NCBI RefSeq assembly: GCF_000003815.2
Contig: NC_049992.1
Span: 15,114,092 to 15,173,346 of the forward strand
Reading direction: 5' to 3'
DNA length: 59,255 bases
Source: Branchiostoma floridae
Taxonomy: Eukaryota > Chordata > Leptocardii > Amphioxiformes > Branchiostomatidae
The translations under genes and the position numbers were made by a program. The notes under the pieces are model-generated. The model searched no databases and was not told the DNA's origin. It saw only the letters and a program-made list of their open reading frames with translations. Shown here in pieces: positions 20,897 to 32,594 of the stretch (position 1 is the first letter of the stretch; each line of letters begins with the position of its first letter).

Positions 20897-22207
20897 ATGG
20901 AAGACAAACAAGTCCAAGAGTCTGGAAACGATGCCACCGACGCTTCAGCTAACCAAGGGGTACAGAAGAGCAATAACGGAACTCAAGAGACTGTGAAATT
21001 AGAAGACTCAAAAGACAATGGCAATGGTGAGGAAAACGCTAAGAGAGACACTGGAGGGACCACGAGAAGTAATGACAACAAACAGGGAGCAGACAAAGAG
21101 ACTAAATCTCAGAACGGGTTACTAGAAAATGAAGCGATGGATTCTCAGCTTCCAACAGAAATCGCGCCACAGTCAGAACAGCTCTTTGATGAAGAAGTCA
21201 TAAACATCCTCAAAGAAGAAAGACTAGAAACAGAGAAGCAGGACCAGCCCGGAGAGAAAGTAAAAAGCACATGGGAAATAGAATGCGACCAAATCAGACA
21301 GGAGGAAAATCCTGCAGCAATCCTGGCTAAAGCTAGAGACAGTTTGAAAGAAGTGATTACGAATGTGGAAGGGCCGCAGAGAGCAGAGGAATTCAAATCT
21401 GAATTTGATGCATCTGACTATGGCTTAGCCATAAAGGCACACAAAATGCACATGATAGGAATTGTCAGAAGGCTCAAAACAACGTGGAACGAGGACACAG
21501 TGGTGGTCGATCAGTTGGAACCTGAGGTTGCATCTGCCATGGCGACTAAGGAACAACTTGATGAAGAGATGGTAAAAAAGGACAAGAGGATTGCGGAACT
21601 GACTGACCTGATTGGCGCAGACATGACCGCACAGACAGAGTCGGACCTTTGGATGGTAGAGATTCTGCAGGGCCAACTGGATACAACCAGTCGTGAGATT
21701 CAGCTTCTCTCAGATGAGATCACCAAGGTCAGGGAAGATCCGGACTGGCAGGAAGAGACACTGAAAGCCATGCAAGATCGTCTCGACGAGGTCGAAACTC
21801 TGTTTGCTCAGAAGAAGCAGAAGAAGAAGGTCGTCAAGTCTAAGATGGTGAAAGTGCTCCGCATGTACTCAACAGCAACGGAGACGATTGGAGGCGTCTC
21901 CAAGAAGAGGCGTAAGACGGAGGAAAGTGATGAGAAACATAACGACATCGATGATAACTCGGTGGACGAATCAGCAGATTCGATCAACGGAACCAGCTCT
22001 GTACAAGATAAGAATTCGTGTGAAGACGGAGAAACATCCGTTGAGTCAGATACCGATTCTGTCCCCAAATCAGATGGAGAAATAGAAACGTCCGATGAAC
22101 CAGACAACGACTCTTCCGAGAGTTCAGATAAAGAGGTGGAAACATCCGATGAGTCTGATTCGTCTGACGACTTTCCAAGCAAGACTGGCAGGAAACAACA
22201 TCGCTAA
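20897..22207 (+). CDS. Family member B: acidic coiled-coil protein
   Basis: 436 aa from ATG at 20897 (MEDKQVQESGNDATD); an upstream in-frame extension lacks an ATG of its own before an internal one and looks like 5' non-coding DNA. Residues about 1-110 are acidic/Thr-rich; about 110-330 form a coiled-coil module with KRIAELTDLIGADMTAQTES followed by DLWMVEIL near residue 230-255, closely matching member D (KRISELVDLIGNDTGTQTES, DSWMLELL). A lysine-rich KKQKKKVVKSK precedes a Ser/Asp-rich C-terminal tail with repeated ETSDE units, phospho-acceptor-like (inference). AATAAA at 22751-22756 is a good poly(A) signal. Intronless coding region. Function is not known. Confidence 0.82.
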   Translation: MEDKQVQESGNDATDASANQGVQKSNNGTQETVKLEDSKDNGNGEENAKRDTGGTTRSNDNKQGADKETKSQNGLLENEAMDSQLPTEIAPQSEQLFDEEVINILKEERLETEKQDQPGEKVKSTWEIECDQIRQEENPAAILAKARDSLKEVITNVEGPQRAEEFKSEFDASDYGLAIKAHKMHMIGIVRRLKTTWNEDTVVVDQLEPEVASAMATKEQLDEEMVKKDKRIAELTDLIGADMTAQTESDLWMVEILQGQLDTTSREIQLLSDEITKVREDPDWQEETLKAMQDRLDEVETLFAQKKQKKKVVKSKMVKVLRMYSTATETIGGVSKKRRKTEESDEKHNDIDDNSVDESADSINGTSSVQDKNSCEDGETSVESDTDSVPKSDGEIETSDEPDNDSSESSDKEVETSDESDSSDDFPSKTGRKQHR

Positions 22208-24185
22208 CACCGTCTTCTGACTCCAAAGAGACACTATCATCTACTGATACTCCACCTGGGTAGACCATTGTATCTCGACACCAAGCTGGAATATGGACAA
22301 TTTTCCTCCATCAAAAGAAAATTTGTCTATGATTGTTTTCAATTTTTTTTAAATAGGAAACGCAATATCGAGGGCTGAGTCTGTAAGATGCTTGTTTTGG
22401 AATGAGATTTTCTAATGTTGGAAAATATTTGTTAATATTTGGTTATTATATATGGTTATTACTCCATACTGTGTGTCACAAGCAAACGAGCTCAGATGCA
22501 TGTTTTATCTTACGTTTCCATACCCAATGCGAGATTACGTAGCAATGGAAGTATCATAATGATAAACAAATCAGGCTTTGTGTATGCATGTGTCTATGGG
22601 TGTCATTTTCTTTCAGAAAGAACAACTGTTGATGTTCGTTTTGTGTGTTCCCTTTTTATGTTTGTGTGCATGACAGTTTGAAATCGGGAATTATAGTAGT
22701 ATAGATTTTTTCATCAACGATGTCTGCTAGTGTTGTACATGTTTCCTGCAAATAAAATATACATCAATTATCAACTCATATCTACGTTCGTTTCCTTTGA
22801 GTGACATTGCAGCTACGAGTATTAAGCAGACCAATATCATACACAGACTTACAATAGGGCTTCCCTAACATGCATTCGCCTGCATAATTCAACGATCACA
22901 TAGTCAAAACACCGATGTCACGTAGTCAGGTCAAAGTCCTGTACGTAATAAAAAAAATCAGCCCTCCGAGTATCAAAACATCTCGCAAACATTGTGTAAT
23001 TTCATAGGAGGCCCCTCTAAAATGTCTGTTGATCTATGGGAGAAAAACACATTCAAATTACATGCGATAGACGTGAACGTTTCATTATTTGTTGTTGTTA
23101 AACTTGGACATTTTCGTATATGTAGCTAAAAGAAATTTAGTACGGCCCGTGTATCCTTTATTCATCTGTGTTTCAGTGCCGTTATTGCGTGCAATCGACT
23201 GCTTATGTTTTTAGACACGCCTCAACATCATCAATGCCGGGCCCACTTCCTAGTAAATGGCCCATTTCACCATGGTTACATCATGGTAATCTACATAGCC
23301 TTGTGTGATGGAATGGGTGCAGCTCTGTAAATTGCCTCTCCACGGTGACAACCAACGTGTACCGCTCAAGGACTTACCTGACCCGCCAGTGTCATGCCAA
23401 CGTCCGGTATGTATTGGTGTAAACATTTCCTCTAGTCTAAGGCTGATGGCAACGCTACTGTGAGTATAGAGGAAGACGGCGGTGCTCAGATCGGTGCTGT
23501 GTATGAAGGTAGCTCCGATTTGGCTGTTTTGTAACATGGTGCTGTTAGTTCTCCCAGAGGAGATGTTGTGGCATTAAGTCTTATAGAACTAGCATGCATA
23601 TACGAAATCCTGTAATTGACATATTTATATGTATTTCAATGTAATATTCTCTTGTTATATACCACCAGTATAAGCTAAACACTGACAGTGTATCTCTTAT
23701 GTTTTAAGTGGATGTTTCATTTCTCATTTGGAAGGAAATGTGGCTCAAAAAAATACGATCATGGACAGTTCAATAACAATAACAAGTTTTACAAAATTCC
23801 TTGTTCGGTTTGATTCTAGACATTGAATGTAGGATACTGATCTTTTAATCCTATAATTAGTAAATACTGATTATATATAAGTCTTTGGATACTAGTATAT
23901 AAATGGTGAAACATTTCAAAGACAACCGATTGTAAGATTAGCTTGTCGGAGTTGATACAAAAATACAGGGCAAAGGGTTTAATAATTCATGAGTATGTAT
24001 GGTATGTGATGTTTGAGATTGATGTACCATGGGTGCACTTTTATTTACTTTTGAACTGCTTACAATATTACGTTTCTAAAACATGTCATCACTAAAGAGA
24101 TCATTGTATTACAGGGAGTCGAAAACGGGACAGCAAACGGCATATTCTGACCTAGAAAACGAACTGTCTAAGAACTAACTACGAT
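22208..24185. other. B 3'UTR and intergenic DNA
   Basis: 3'UTR of B to about 22770. The rest shows no convincing exon. TATTACAG at about 24107-24114 may be the acceptor of a 5'UTR exon of gene C. Confidence 0.4.
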
Positions 24186-26132
24186 ATGGACCGCATCAGG
24201 GAAGAAGAGGAAATACAACAGGAAAATGAACATGCAAAGCAGGATAAGTCCCAAAATGACACCCAAGAGGCAGTGAACGGGTCAAATGAGAGAGAGAAGG
24301 TCGAAGACAAGGAGACCTCACAAGCCAAAGAAGTAAAGAAAGATGGAGACAAGCATGATGAAGAGATAAAAGAGACAGGGCAGACAGAAGGAACACAGAA
24401 GGATGAACGCGACCACTCCGTCTCTAACGGCGAGAACGCACCAGAGAACACCGATGGTGAAGTCAAAAAGAGTGGGGAAGACGAAGACCAGGCGAAAGAG
24501 AAAAGTGGTGAGGAGACAGAATCTCAGAAGGAACAGAAGAAGAAGTCCGACCATGCCATGGCAAACGGAGAGAAAACAGCAGAGAAGACTGGTGATGAAG
24601 TTAAAGAGAGTAGTCAAGGTGGAGAGGAAGGAGGCAACGCCACAGAGAAAGGCGGCGAGAAGAAAGAACCACAGAATGCACAGAAGGACACGTCAGATAA
24701 TCCAGTGGAAAATGGCGAGAACGCAACAGTGAACAATGATAAAGAAGGCAAAGTGGGTGATCAAGCAGACACAAATGGCAAGGACGGAGACAAGGCCACA
24801 GGGGCAAGCAAGAGTGAGGACAGCGATCCCAAAGGAACAGAGACGTCAAATAATGAGGAAGAAGACACTAACCAAAACAAAGACGAGGACGGTAGCGAGG
24901 AAAGCGCTGACAAGAAAGAAAACTCACCCGACGACCGGGGACAAGCCTCCGATAAGAGTCAGGAGACAAGGGAGGGCGAAGAAAACCAGGAAGAGGAAGA
25001 TGGTGGGGGAAACGGGGAGAGGGACGAGAATGCACAGGGAGACGAGGCTTCCAACGAGAACCAAGAAGCAGCAGAGACCAAAAAGAGCAAAAAAGCGAGT
25101 CAACAGAAGAAGGGTGCTGAAAAGAAGGCCAAGAAAACGACTTCAAAGAAAAAGTCGGATAAGAAGGACGCCGCTGACAAGAGCAAGTCAAGCAGTAAAA
25201 AGCCCAACCAAAAGGAAGGAGAAAAGAAAAAAGGAGATAAAAAGAAAGCAAGCGATAAGAGTAAGTCAAGTAGTAAAAAGTCAAGTCAGGAGGAGGAAGA
25301 CACGAAGACGGAAAATGCTGCTGCATCTAATGATGACAAGAAAACAACAAAAGAAGAAGAAGCATGTACGGATGAAGAGAAGAAGGTAGAGGATAAAGAT
25401 GAGAATACTGAACAACAAACCAATAGCGAAGATGGTGATAAGGAAAAGGGTAACCAGGACAACGACACGCCCTCATCTGACTCAAAGGAAAACAAAGACA
25501 CCAAGGAGGAAGACAAAAAGAAAGGCACGAAACCAGGCAGTAAAGGTGACAAGGACACAGCCAAAGAGGAGGGCAGTACGAATGATGAAGGTAAGACGGA
25601 AAAGAAACAAAAGGGCGCGAACAAAAAAGAAAAAGAAAGCAAGGATCAAGAAGAAAGCGATAAAAAGACAAGCCAAGAAGAGAAGGAAGAAAAGAAAGGA
25701 AAGAAAGCAGCCTCTAAAGATAAAACTGACAAGAAACAAGGTGACAAGGAGAGCGCTGACACAGAAGAAAAGAAAAACAAGAAAGCAGCCTCTAAAGATA
25801 AAACTGACAAGAAACAAGGAGACAAGGAGAACGCTGGCAAGGCAAGCGGCGAGGAAGGCAACAGTGAAAAGGGGAACAAGAAAGGGAAGGGAAGCAAGGA
25901 TAAAGAAGCAAACAACAAGAAGTCAAGTCAAGAGGAGAATGGAGAAAAAAAGGACAAGAAGACAGCTTCTAAGGATAATGCTGACAAAAACCAGGGAGAC
26001 AAGGATGACGCTGGTACGAATGGAGAGGCTGACGAGGGTGACGATGGGGAAAAGAAACCAAAAGAGAAGAAACGTCAAGTCAAGAAGAAGAACTCCAACG
26101 TGAAAGCTAGGATTGACTGTTGGAGGAAATAA
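24186..26132 (+). CDS. Family-like member C: Lys/Glu/Asp-rich low-complexity protein
   Basis: 648 aa from ATG at 24186 (MDRIREEEEIQQENEH) to TAA. The whole protein is built from charged and polar residues: an acidic first half with repeated NGENA/NGEKT units and a lysine-rich second half with KKAASKDKTDKKQGDKE repeated exactly at 25700 and 25783 and in diverged form near 25963. It lacks the QT core and the W-L-Y helix of A, B, D, E and F, so membership rests on position and style only. The end NSNVKARIDCWRK is its only non-repetitive part. Such composition recalls histone-H1-like or neurofilament-tail-like proteins, but no domain supports either. AATAAA at 26793-26798 is a likely poly(A) signal. 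Confidence 0.72.
   Translation: MDRIREEEEIQQENEHAKQDKSQNDTQEAVNGSNEREKVEDKETSQAKEVKKDGDKHDEEIKETGQTEGTQKDERDHSVSNGENAPENTDGEVKKSGEDEDQAKEKSGEETESQKEQKKKSDHAMANGEKTAEKTGDEVKESSQGGEEGGNATEKGGEKKEPQNAQKDTSDNPVENGENATVNNDKEGKVGDQADTNGKDGDKATGASKSEDSDPKGTETSNNEEEDTNQNKDEDGSEESADKKENSPDDRGQASDKSQETREGEENQEEEDGGGNGERDENAQGDEASNENQEAAETKKSKKASQQKKGAEKKAKKTTSKKKSDKKDAADKSKSSSKKPNQKEGEKKKGDKKKASDKSKSSSKKSSQEEEDTKTENAAASNDDKKTTKEEEACTDEEKKVEDKDENTEQQTNSEDGDKEKGNQDNDTPSSDSKENKDTKEEDKKKGTKPGSKGDKDTAKEEGSTNDEGKTEKKQKGANKKEKESKDQEESDKKTSQEEKEEKKGKKAASKDKTDKKQGDKESADTEEKKNKKAASKDKTDKKQGDKENAGKASGEEGNSEKGNKKGKGSKDKEANNKKSSQEENGEKKDKKTASKDNADKNQGDKDDAGTNGEADEGDDGEKKPKEKKRQVKKKNSNVKARIDCWRK
25695..25850 (+). 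repeat. Coding tandem repeat in gene C
   Basis: Two nearly exact copies (about 25700 and 25783) encoding KKAASKDKTDKKQGDKE, with a weaker third near 25963. Confidence 0.85.
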
Positions 26133-28094
26133 GCGGATTTTATTTCCCTCCTTTCAAAACTGCATGTACCATAACCAAAGATACCATACCAAATACTATT
26201 CCAGTACTAACAAATGTATTTTGCAGTGTGCTAAAGAACAATTGTTCTATCAGAAAGTAATAGAAATTATATCTACTTCAGCGTTTTAACTTGAATTTCA
26301 AAGCTAGACATACACTGCATTGTATTGTCAGTTTGCTGTATGCTTTACGGCTTGCAATATTGAAGAATTGCAGATACAGAAGTGAAACAGTTGCCATTCA
26401 TTTTAGAAATACGTTACGTGGCGGTATAGACAATTATTCAGGTTTGTAACATAAAGGTGATAACGTTTTGAAAAGAAATAGTAATCTTGTATAAACTTAT
26501 AAAGGTGTGTGCTGCATGATAAAATGACGTACTCAATACCAGGGACCCATTCCACTGCGACCGGGCGTTCTTACAAAGGTCAGAGTGCTCAACGGATTCT
26601 ATTGATAAATGCGAATCATTGTACGCCTTGTGTATTTTTTTCTCTTTTTATATATCATACTTGTGTATGTCATACTTGTGTATATCAACATTTTGCTAGG
26701 TCGTACCGAGGTCTCAGCCCCTTTGCCGTTTAGTGGAAAGAGATATTTTGTTTTGGTGACGCACTGAAGCCGATGTACAACTACTGCGCTTGAATAAAGA
26801 TGGGATAATGTGTACAGCTACATCAGTCTTGTTTATTAGTCTTGTATATGCAATATTAATTAATGACTCGTCTTTATGGCCCTCTATTAGACTATAGTAC
26901 TACTTAATAAGTAAAATCATATTCTGCACAGGACATGTAGTAATTCGTGGAGTAAGAAACCCTTATCAAAAGTACGTAATTGAAATACTTTTGACTGCAG
27001 TCTTCTTTGAGCAAAAGCCAAACAGAGTCAAAGTACTGATGATCAAATAGAGTGGATAAATAAGAAAAACAGGTAGAGCCCATGATGACAATACAAAACA
27101 TCAGATAGGTTTGTATCCTCCATATGACTGAATCACTAACATTCTGCAAAAAGTATAATGATACCAAATAGGACGGCCATTGTTAGTTATATCAGTGTCT
27201 ATAGACTGAAGAATAATGTTAGGATTTAATATATCAAAGACATAACATTATGTCATTTACTCTGAATATAATACACAGACGACACCGATCACATGGAACG
27301 AACAGATGGTAACTGAAGATGTAATGCATAAGGCTGTTAAAAGTGACAGTCATATCAAGATAAATTCAGTTAATAAAAGTCAGGAACTACAGAAACATGA
27401 GATGTTAGTAAGGTACGTTTTAATGTTAAATGTTTTGTTTTACATTCATATTTTGCACTCATCATATAATACACACCCTCTACAGTCTTTTTATTGTACA
27501 TTCACAAAATGAAATCTGCGAGACGCCTTTAACAGGATTCAGTGCATGCTTTACAAGGCCGTCACCTCCGTGGTACAATCCCAACAAAATTGTTAAGTAA
27601 TAGCTAATGACTACAAATCATTCTAAAGTAACGTCAAACTTTTTATTCTTGTCCACACATTACCAGTATCACAGCAAAGTCTAGCAAAAAAGGTGAAGGG
27701 GTTTTATGACACACTGGGTAGAATGTCTTTGAGTTTAACCATGCTTTTGTTAACGTTTCCAAGTCACTACGTTTGGTTTTCTTTATTCTCCTAGCAACTG
27801 TTGCTTTCTATACATCACTGCACACATACATAATACACATATTAGTCTCATACCTTACAACATAACGTTCAAGAAAAGTTGTACCATTTACTGTCGCTGC
27901 TTGATGAACTAAATCCATATATATATATAAATATATATATATATATCATATTATTTCTGGACCTTTTTATTTACTATCATACAATCTTTATTGACACGAA
28001 AAAAGTACAGCGACTTTCGTAAAGTCTACATGTATAACAACTACTTACAGTACAACTAAACACATATATATGGATATCTATAGGTATGAATAAA
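26133..28094. other. C 3'UTR and intergenic DNA
   Basis: AT-rich, no exon recognised. An AT dinucleotide microsatellite lies at about 27917-27945. Confidence 0.4.
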
Positions 28095-28443
28095 TCAACC
28101 TTTAGGGTCTAGCATGTCATTAACACTATTAGTTCTACGGTATAAACATTCGTGGATATATTTGCCTACTTGTACACAGTCAGGGTTATCGCCTCCCAGA
28201 ATGTAGTTGAATTTATCTATCGAACAGAGAGTAGCAAATTCTTTAGAGCAAGCGGAAAGTAATGTGAACAGCTCTGTGCGTTTATCATTATATCGAGAAC
28301 AATCCATAACAAAATGACGTTCGTCTTCGATCTCATTTGGGCAAAATGGACAAAACCTCTGGTCACGGGGAATTTTAGTATATCTTCCGGCTTCTATATT
28401 TAGTTTGTGACTACAGATTCTTATCTTTGTATTATTGCTCTAC
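28095..28443 (-). pseudogene. C-terminal fragment of a non-LTR retrotransposon ORF2
   Basis: One open frame reads KIRICSHKLNIEAGRY, then IPRDQRFCPFC, EIEDERHFVMDC and later FNYILGGDNPD and IGK-like VGKYIHECLYRR, ending in a stop at 28095. The C-x2-C...H-x4-C cluster after the KLxIExGRY motif is the usual end of LINE reverse transcriptase proteins. No reverse transcriptase core is present upstream, so this is a 5'-truncated copy lying 200 bp from the end of gene D. Confidence 0.75.
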
Positions 28444-28648
28444 GAAGTTCGAAACTGTGTACATTCGAAAGATACATATGAGATACAGAGTCAAACTTGT
28501 AAACATGCATGCAGACGCATGAGTTACAAAGAAATGCCTTACACGTGACACTGTGTAGTCATGTATGCCTAAAGTGTTTCGATTCACATGTGTCTCTATT
28601 CCAACTCACTGTAATCAATAAAGATGTTTGCTAGGCTAATTTCACCGT

Positions 28649-31194
28649 TCACCAAGTACCGTTCTTGCTCTTCTGGATTTCCAAAGCAGACATCGCCGCC
28701 CTGTAGTCGCACAAGGCCGCCCACAGTTTCATGTTCCTCTGCCTGTTTTCCTTCTCCCTGGCACTAACGACTACTGCAAGCTCCTGCAGACGACCTCGCA
28801 GTGCTGTTAACTCCTCATCCTTCCGCTTACTCTCCTCTTCAGCATCGGCAACCTGTTGGGCGATGAGCTGGTTCTCACGAGCTGCAGCGTCTGACTCTAT
28901 CTCCAACAGTTCCAGCATCCAACTGTCGGATTCAGTCTGCGTGCCTGTATCGTTCCCTATCAGATCTACCAGCTCCGATATCCTTTTATNNNNNNNNNNN
29001 NNNNNNNNNNNNNNNNNNNNNNNNNNNNNNNNNNNNNNNNNNNNNNNNNNNNNNNNNNNNNNNNNNNNNNNNNNNNNNNNNNNNNNNNNTCGACCTGTAT
29101 GTCTTCATCCGCTGACGACTCCTGGTCTTCCTCCATGACTTCGTGATCTTTTACTCTTCTGATAGTCTCCTCATCTATACAGTTTCTCCTTGTCTTGTCA
29201 CCTTGCCACCACTGGAAAGGTTATTTTCTTCAACACCAAGTTGATTCTTGTTCTTCATGTCTTCGCCGTGCCCCTCCTCGTCTGTATTTCCTGTTTTGTG
29301 GTTGTCTGGTACATCAGACTGAACGTTCTCTATATCATCCTGAGTTACCCCATCACTAGCTTCTTCATGTGAGACCTTGTCTTCATTAATAAGACTGTTT
29401 TCCTCCTGATTTCCTTCATCTTTATCTGTTTGTACCTTTTGTTGGTCTCCGTCAAGGTTCTCACCGTCTGTGTTGTTCTCCACAACAGCTGTTCCTTCTT
29501 GCTTAGCCCCGTCCTCTTTCACGCCTGAGGCTGCAGTGTTGTAGTTCTCTGCTAGGTCTGCATCGTTTGGTTCTTCTAAAACATAGATTTTGCCATGGTC
29601 AGCACCACCGTCGTCTTCTTTACTCGTTTCTACTTTTTCTTGACCGTGGTTGGACTGTTCCCCTTCTTGTCCGTCTTTGCTTCCTTCGTTTCCGAATGCT
29701 TCCTTCTTATCGATTTCCCCCTCTTTGTCTTCATCTTGAGAGGCAGCCTGTTGGCCTTCTGTCGGCTGGGATTCTTGTGTTGAGTCATTTGGCTCCGCCT
29801 CATCTCTTACTTCGTCTGCTGTCTTCTGTTCACTTTTCTCCTCTTTTTCCGGGTCTGCCGATTGCGAGGTTGTGTCACTGGACTCTGGTGCAGGGGCTTG
29901 GTCTTCAATACTGTGTCCCATTCCATCTGTAATGTCCTGTAATGCATCTGTATCCTTCCCACCTTCTTCCACTTTGTCTGGGGAGATATCGTCAGTTTCT
30001 TCGTCTTCGTTCGGCTCAGCATGACTTTCTTGCGCTTCATCATCTCCATCCTTGCTGCCCTCTTCTATTACCGTATCCTTTTGTTCACTTTCCTCCTCTC
30101 TTTCCATGCCTTTACCCTGCAAGGCACTATCATCCGTCTTGTCCTCTATTGGCTGCGATTCTTGTGTCTTGTCTGTTGGCTCTGCGTTTGCGTCTTGGTC
30201 TTGAACATCATCGATAACATTGACACTCTGTTCATTTTCCTCGTTTTTAGGTTCAGCTGTATCCACACTTTTCTCTTCTTTGTTCTGGTCCTCCGAGACA
30301 GTATCATTCTTCTCGTCCAGAATAGATTGAGACTGTTGTGTTGTGTCGTCATTTTGCTCTGTATGATCCTCTTCATCTTGAACGCCTTCTTGAATATCGT
30401 TTGTACTCCCCCCGTCTCCTTCTGTATGCATGTTGCTGCTTTCCTCAACTTGATCTTGAGATCCACCATCATTCTGCTGGTCTTGTTCTGTCTGAGATTC
30501 TTGCGTGATGTCTTTTGGTTCTGTATCGGCGCCTTGGTCTTGAACACCTTCGTCTTTACATTCTTGGTTTGCAAGCTCCTCCTTTACCTCCATGTCTTTG
30601 CTTTGACTTGTATCATTTGTTTGCACGTCTTCTGCTTGCTGAGATTCCTGTTCTGCGTCATTCTGTTCTGTGGGAGTCTCTTGGTCCTGGTTATCTTCTT
30701 CTGCATCTTCTTTGGTATCTTCTTTTCCATCTGTGTCCTTATTTGCAATATCCTCATCTATGTCTTGTGGGGTGCTATCAGGCTGCTGGTCTTCCATTGG
30801 CGGAGATTCTTGTGGTGATTCCGTTTGCTCTGTTTGCTCTGCGTCCTCTTTAATGTCTGCACTGTCTTTGCCATTCTCGTTTACAATTGTATCCACATTT
30901 CCACCTTCCTCTTCTTTGTCTTTATCCTCAGTGGCTTTCTGGGGCCCGTCATTCATTTTAGTGCCTGTATCTTGGATCTGGGACATCTTCATTGACATTG
31001 NNNNNNNNNNNNNNNNNNNNNNNNNNNNNNNNNNNNNNNNNNNNNNNNNNNNNNNNNNNNNNNNNNNNNNNNNNNNNNNNNNNNNNNNNNNNNNNNNNNN
31101 TCTTGTACGGTATCAGCTTCATTCTCATCTTCCTTACTTTCATCCGTGTTGTCTGTTTTCTCCTTGTCTATTTTCTCAACTGGTTCTATACTTT
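28649..31194 (-). CDS. Family member D: acidic coiled-coil protein, interrupted by gaps and frameshifts
   Basis: Four pieces on one strand. 31101-31194 reads EPVEKIDKEKTDNTDESKED; after a gap, 29175-30998 gives a 607-aa Glu/Asp/Gln/Thr-rich frame; 29090-29177 continues in another frame (IDEETIRRVKDHEVMEEDQE); after a second gap, 28649-28989 gives KRISELVDLIGNDTGTQTES, DSWMLELL and KLWAALCDYRAAMSALEIQK, ending GTW and TGA. The last helix aligns with E and F, but D stops right after it. GTACTT in the last codons could instead be a splice donor. Whether the frame breaks are assembly errors near low-complexity gaps or real lesions cannot be told. The start is not located. Confidence 0.65.
28990..29089. 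other. Assembly gap (100 N)
   Basis: A run of exactly 100 N inside gene D; true size unknown. Confidence 1.
31001..31100. other. Assembly gap (100 N)
   Basis: A run of exactly 100 N in the N-terminal coding part of gene D. Confidence 1.
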
Positions 31195-31260
31195 TCTACT
31201 GGTCTTGTGAATTCTTTCAGGGTATCAGCTACAGAGTTCTGGTGTGGGAGAGACACATGA

Positions 31261-32594
31261 ATCAATGAACATCAATGCATATTGACAAAGCCACGTTCTT
31301 ATGTTACTATGTAACCAGATATAGATGAACCATTGTTGCGTCTTGGTTGTTGTACAATAGTGCTGGTTTAGTTACACAATTTAGGTATTTGAAGGTTTTT
31401 AAGGGAACAAGATGAGAACTATTGGTAACCCGAATTGGTAACCAGGTAGTGATAATACATTTAAGTCAACAACGCCTAAAAACCATACGTAAACGCAGCA
31501 CTGCATGTATTGAAGTCGCATACAATAAAAATCATGTGCTGGACATAGGGGGAGTAAAACGAAATTTACGTTGATACTTACATGTCTTGCTCCCTGTGCT
31601 AGCCGTCCAGAATATCTGCCGACAAATTACAAAGTATGACACAACATACGAGATGAAACTAGAGTGGCTAATGACAGGGAACATCTGAAATAACATGCGT
31701 GCTAAAGGTACTCAGTATCAAAGGCCTTAGACAATACATGTAGCCAACATGAACATAAGTTATGATGACAGTTAATCACATGACAGGCAGACCTTGTGTG
31801 TAGCGGAGAAAAGCAATCAACGTAATGTAGCCAACCTTTGTGCTCGATGATGTTCAATTTAGCGTTAACTGCATAGCAACGGGAAAGCTGCTGCGATGTT
31901 TGTGTCAGGTAAACACTATAAACGTAACGTTTATAGCCTTTGCGTTTCATGATCACGAGGACACATCAAAAAGATGTTTAACATCCGTCGTAGGTTCGCC
32001 GTGAGATAATAGGAAAGGTTAAAAAACATACGATTTGACTAACAGAGTCTTACAGGTGAAGGATATAGGTATGTGCAATTCTCTTCTCTACTAGTTCCGA
32101 GAAAAACTCCATTTCCTGTCAACATTGAAGTAGTGCGGTGGCGCAACAAAGGTGTTTTGTCGCCCGTCATAATTCGTTTATGAATAGAAAACGTCGACCT
32201 TCTCAAACATGATCTGATGTTTGTATGCCAACCGGTGTTTGTAGGTCTATTTATTAGCAGTTTTGCACAGTGGCTACGGACTTTCAATGATATACCCTCA
32301 TGTGCCTCAACTAGACTTAACGCTATGCAACTTCTCATGATACAGAGAATTCAACACTGTCAGATTGTATGTTCTAGAAACGTGTGTTTGAAGCTCCTAG
32401 TAACGGCTGTGTTTGTTTTTATTTACAGATCAAACTTATATGTCGCTCAGGTTGCCATGACATGAAGACTATCCCAACCGACAGACTATTGATATTGTTC
32501 ATAGATTTGTAGGAAAAGACATCAAGACACGATGGGGATATAGGAAATAGAAGAGATAAAAACATATACATAAGGGACAGAATAAACGGACAAT
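31261..32594. promoter_or_regulatory. Head-to-head intergenic region between D and E
   Basis: About 1.3 kb between the divergent D (-) and E (+) coding regions, the same arrangement as A/B. No exon recognised. TTGTAG at about 32506-32511 may be a 5'UTR acceptor for E. Core promoter elements were not recognised. Confidence 0.4.

Noticed and set aside
23250-23537. 95-aa minus-strand frame
   Set aside because: No motif, no good splice sites, no conserved neighbour.
24186-26132. Gene C as histone H1, nucleolin or neurofilament
   Set aside because: Only composition agrees; no winged-helix, RRM or rod domain is present.
30021-30818. 265-aa hydrophobic plus-strand frame opposite gene D
   Set aside because: Apparent membrane protein arises from reading GAA/GAT/CAA codons in antisense.
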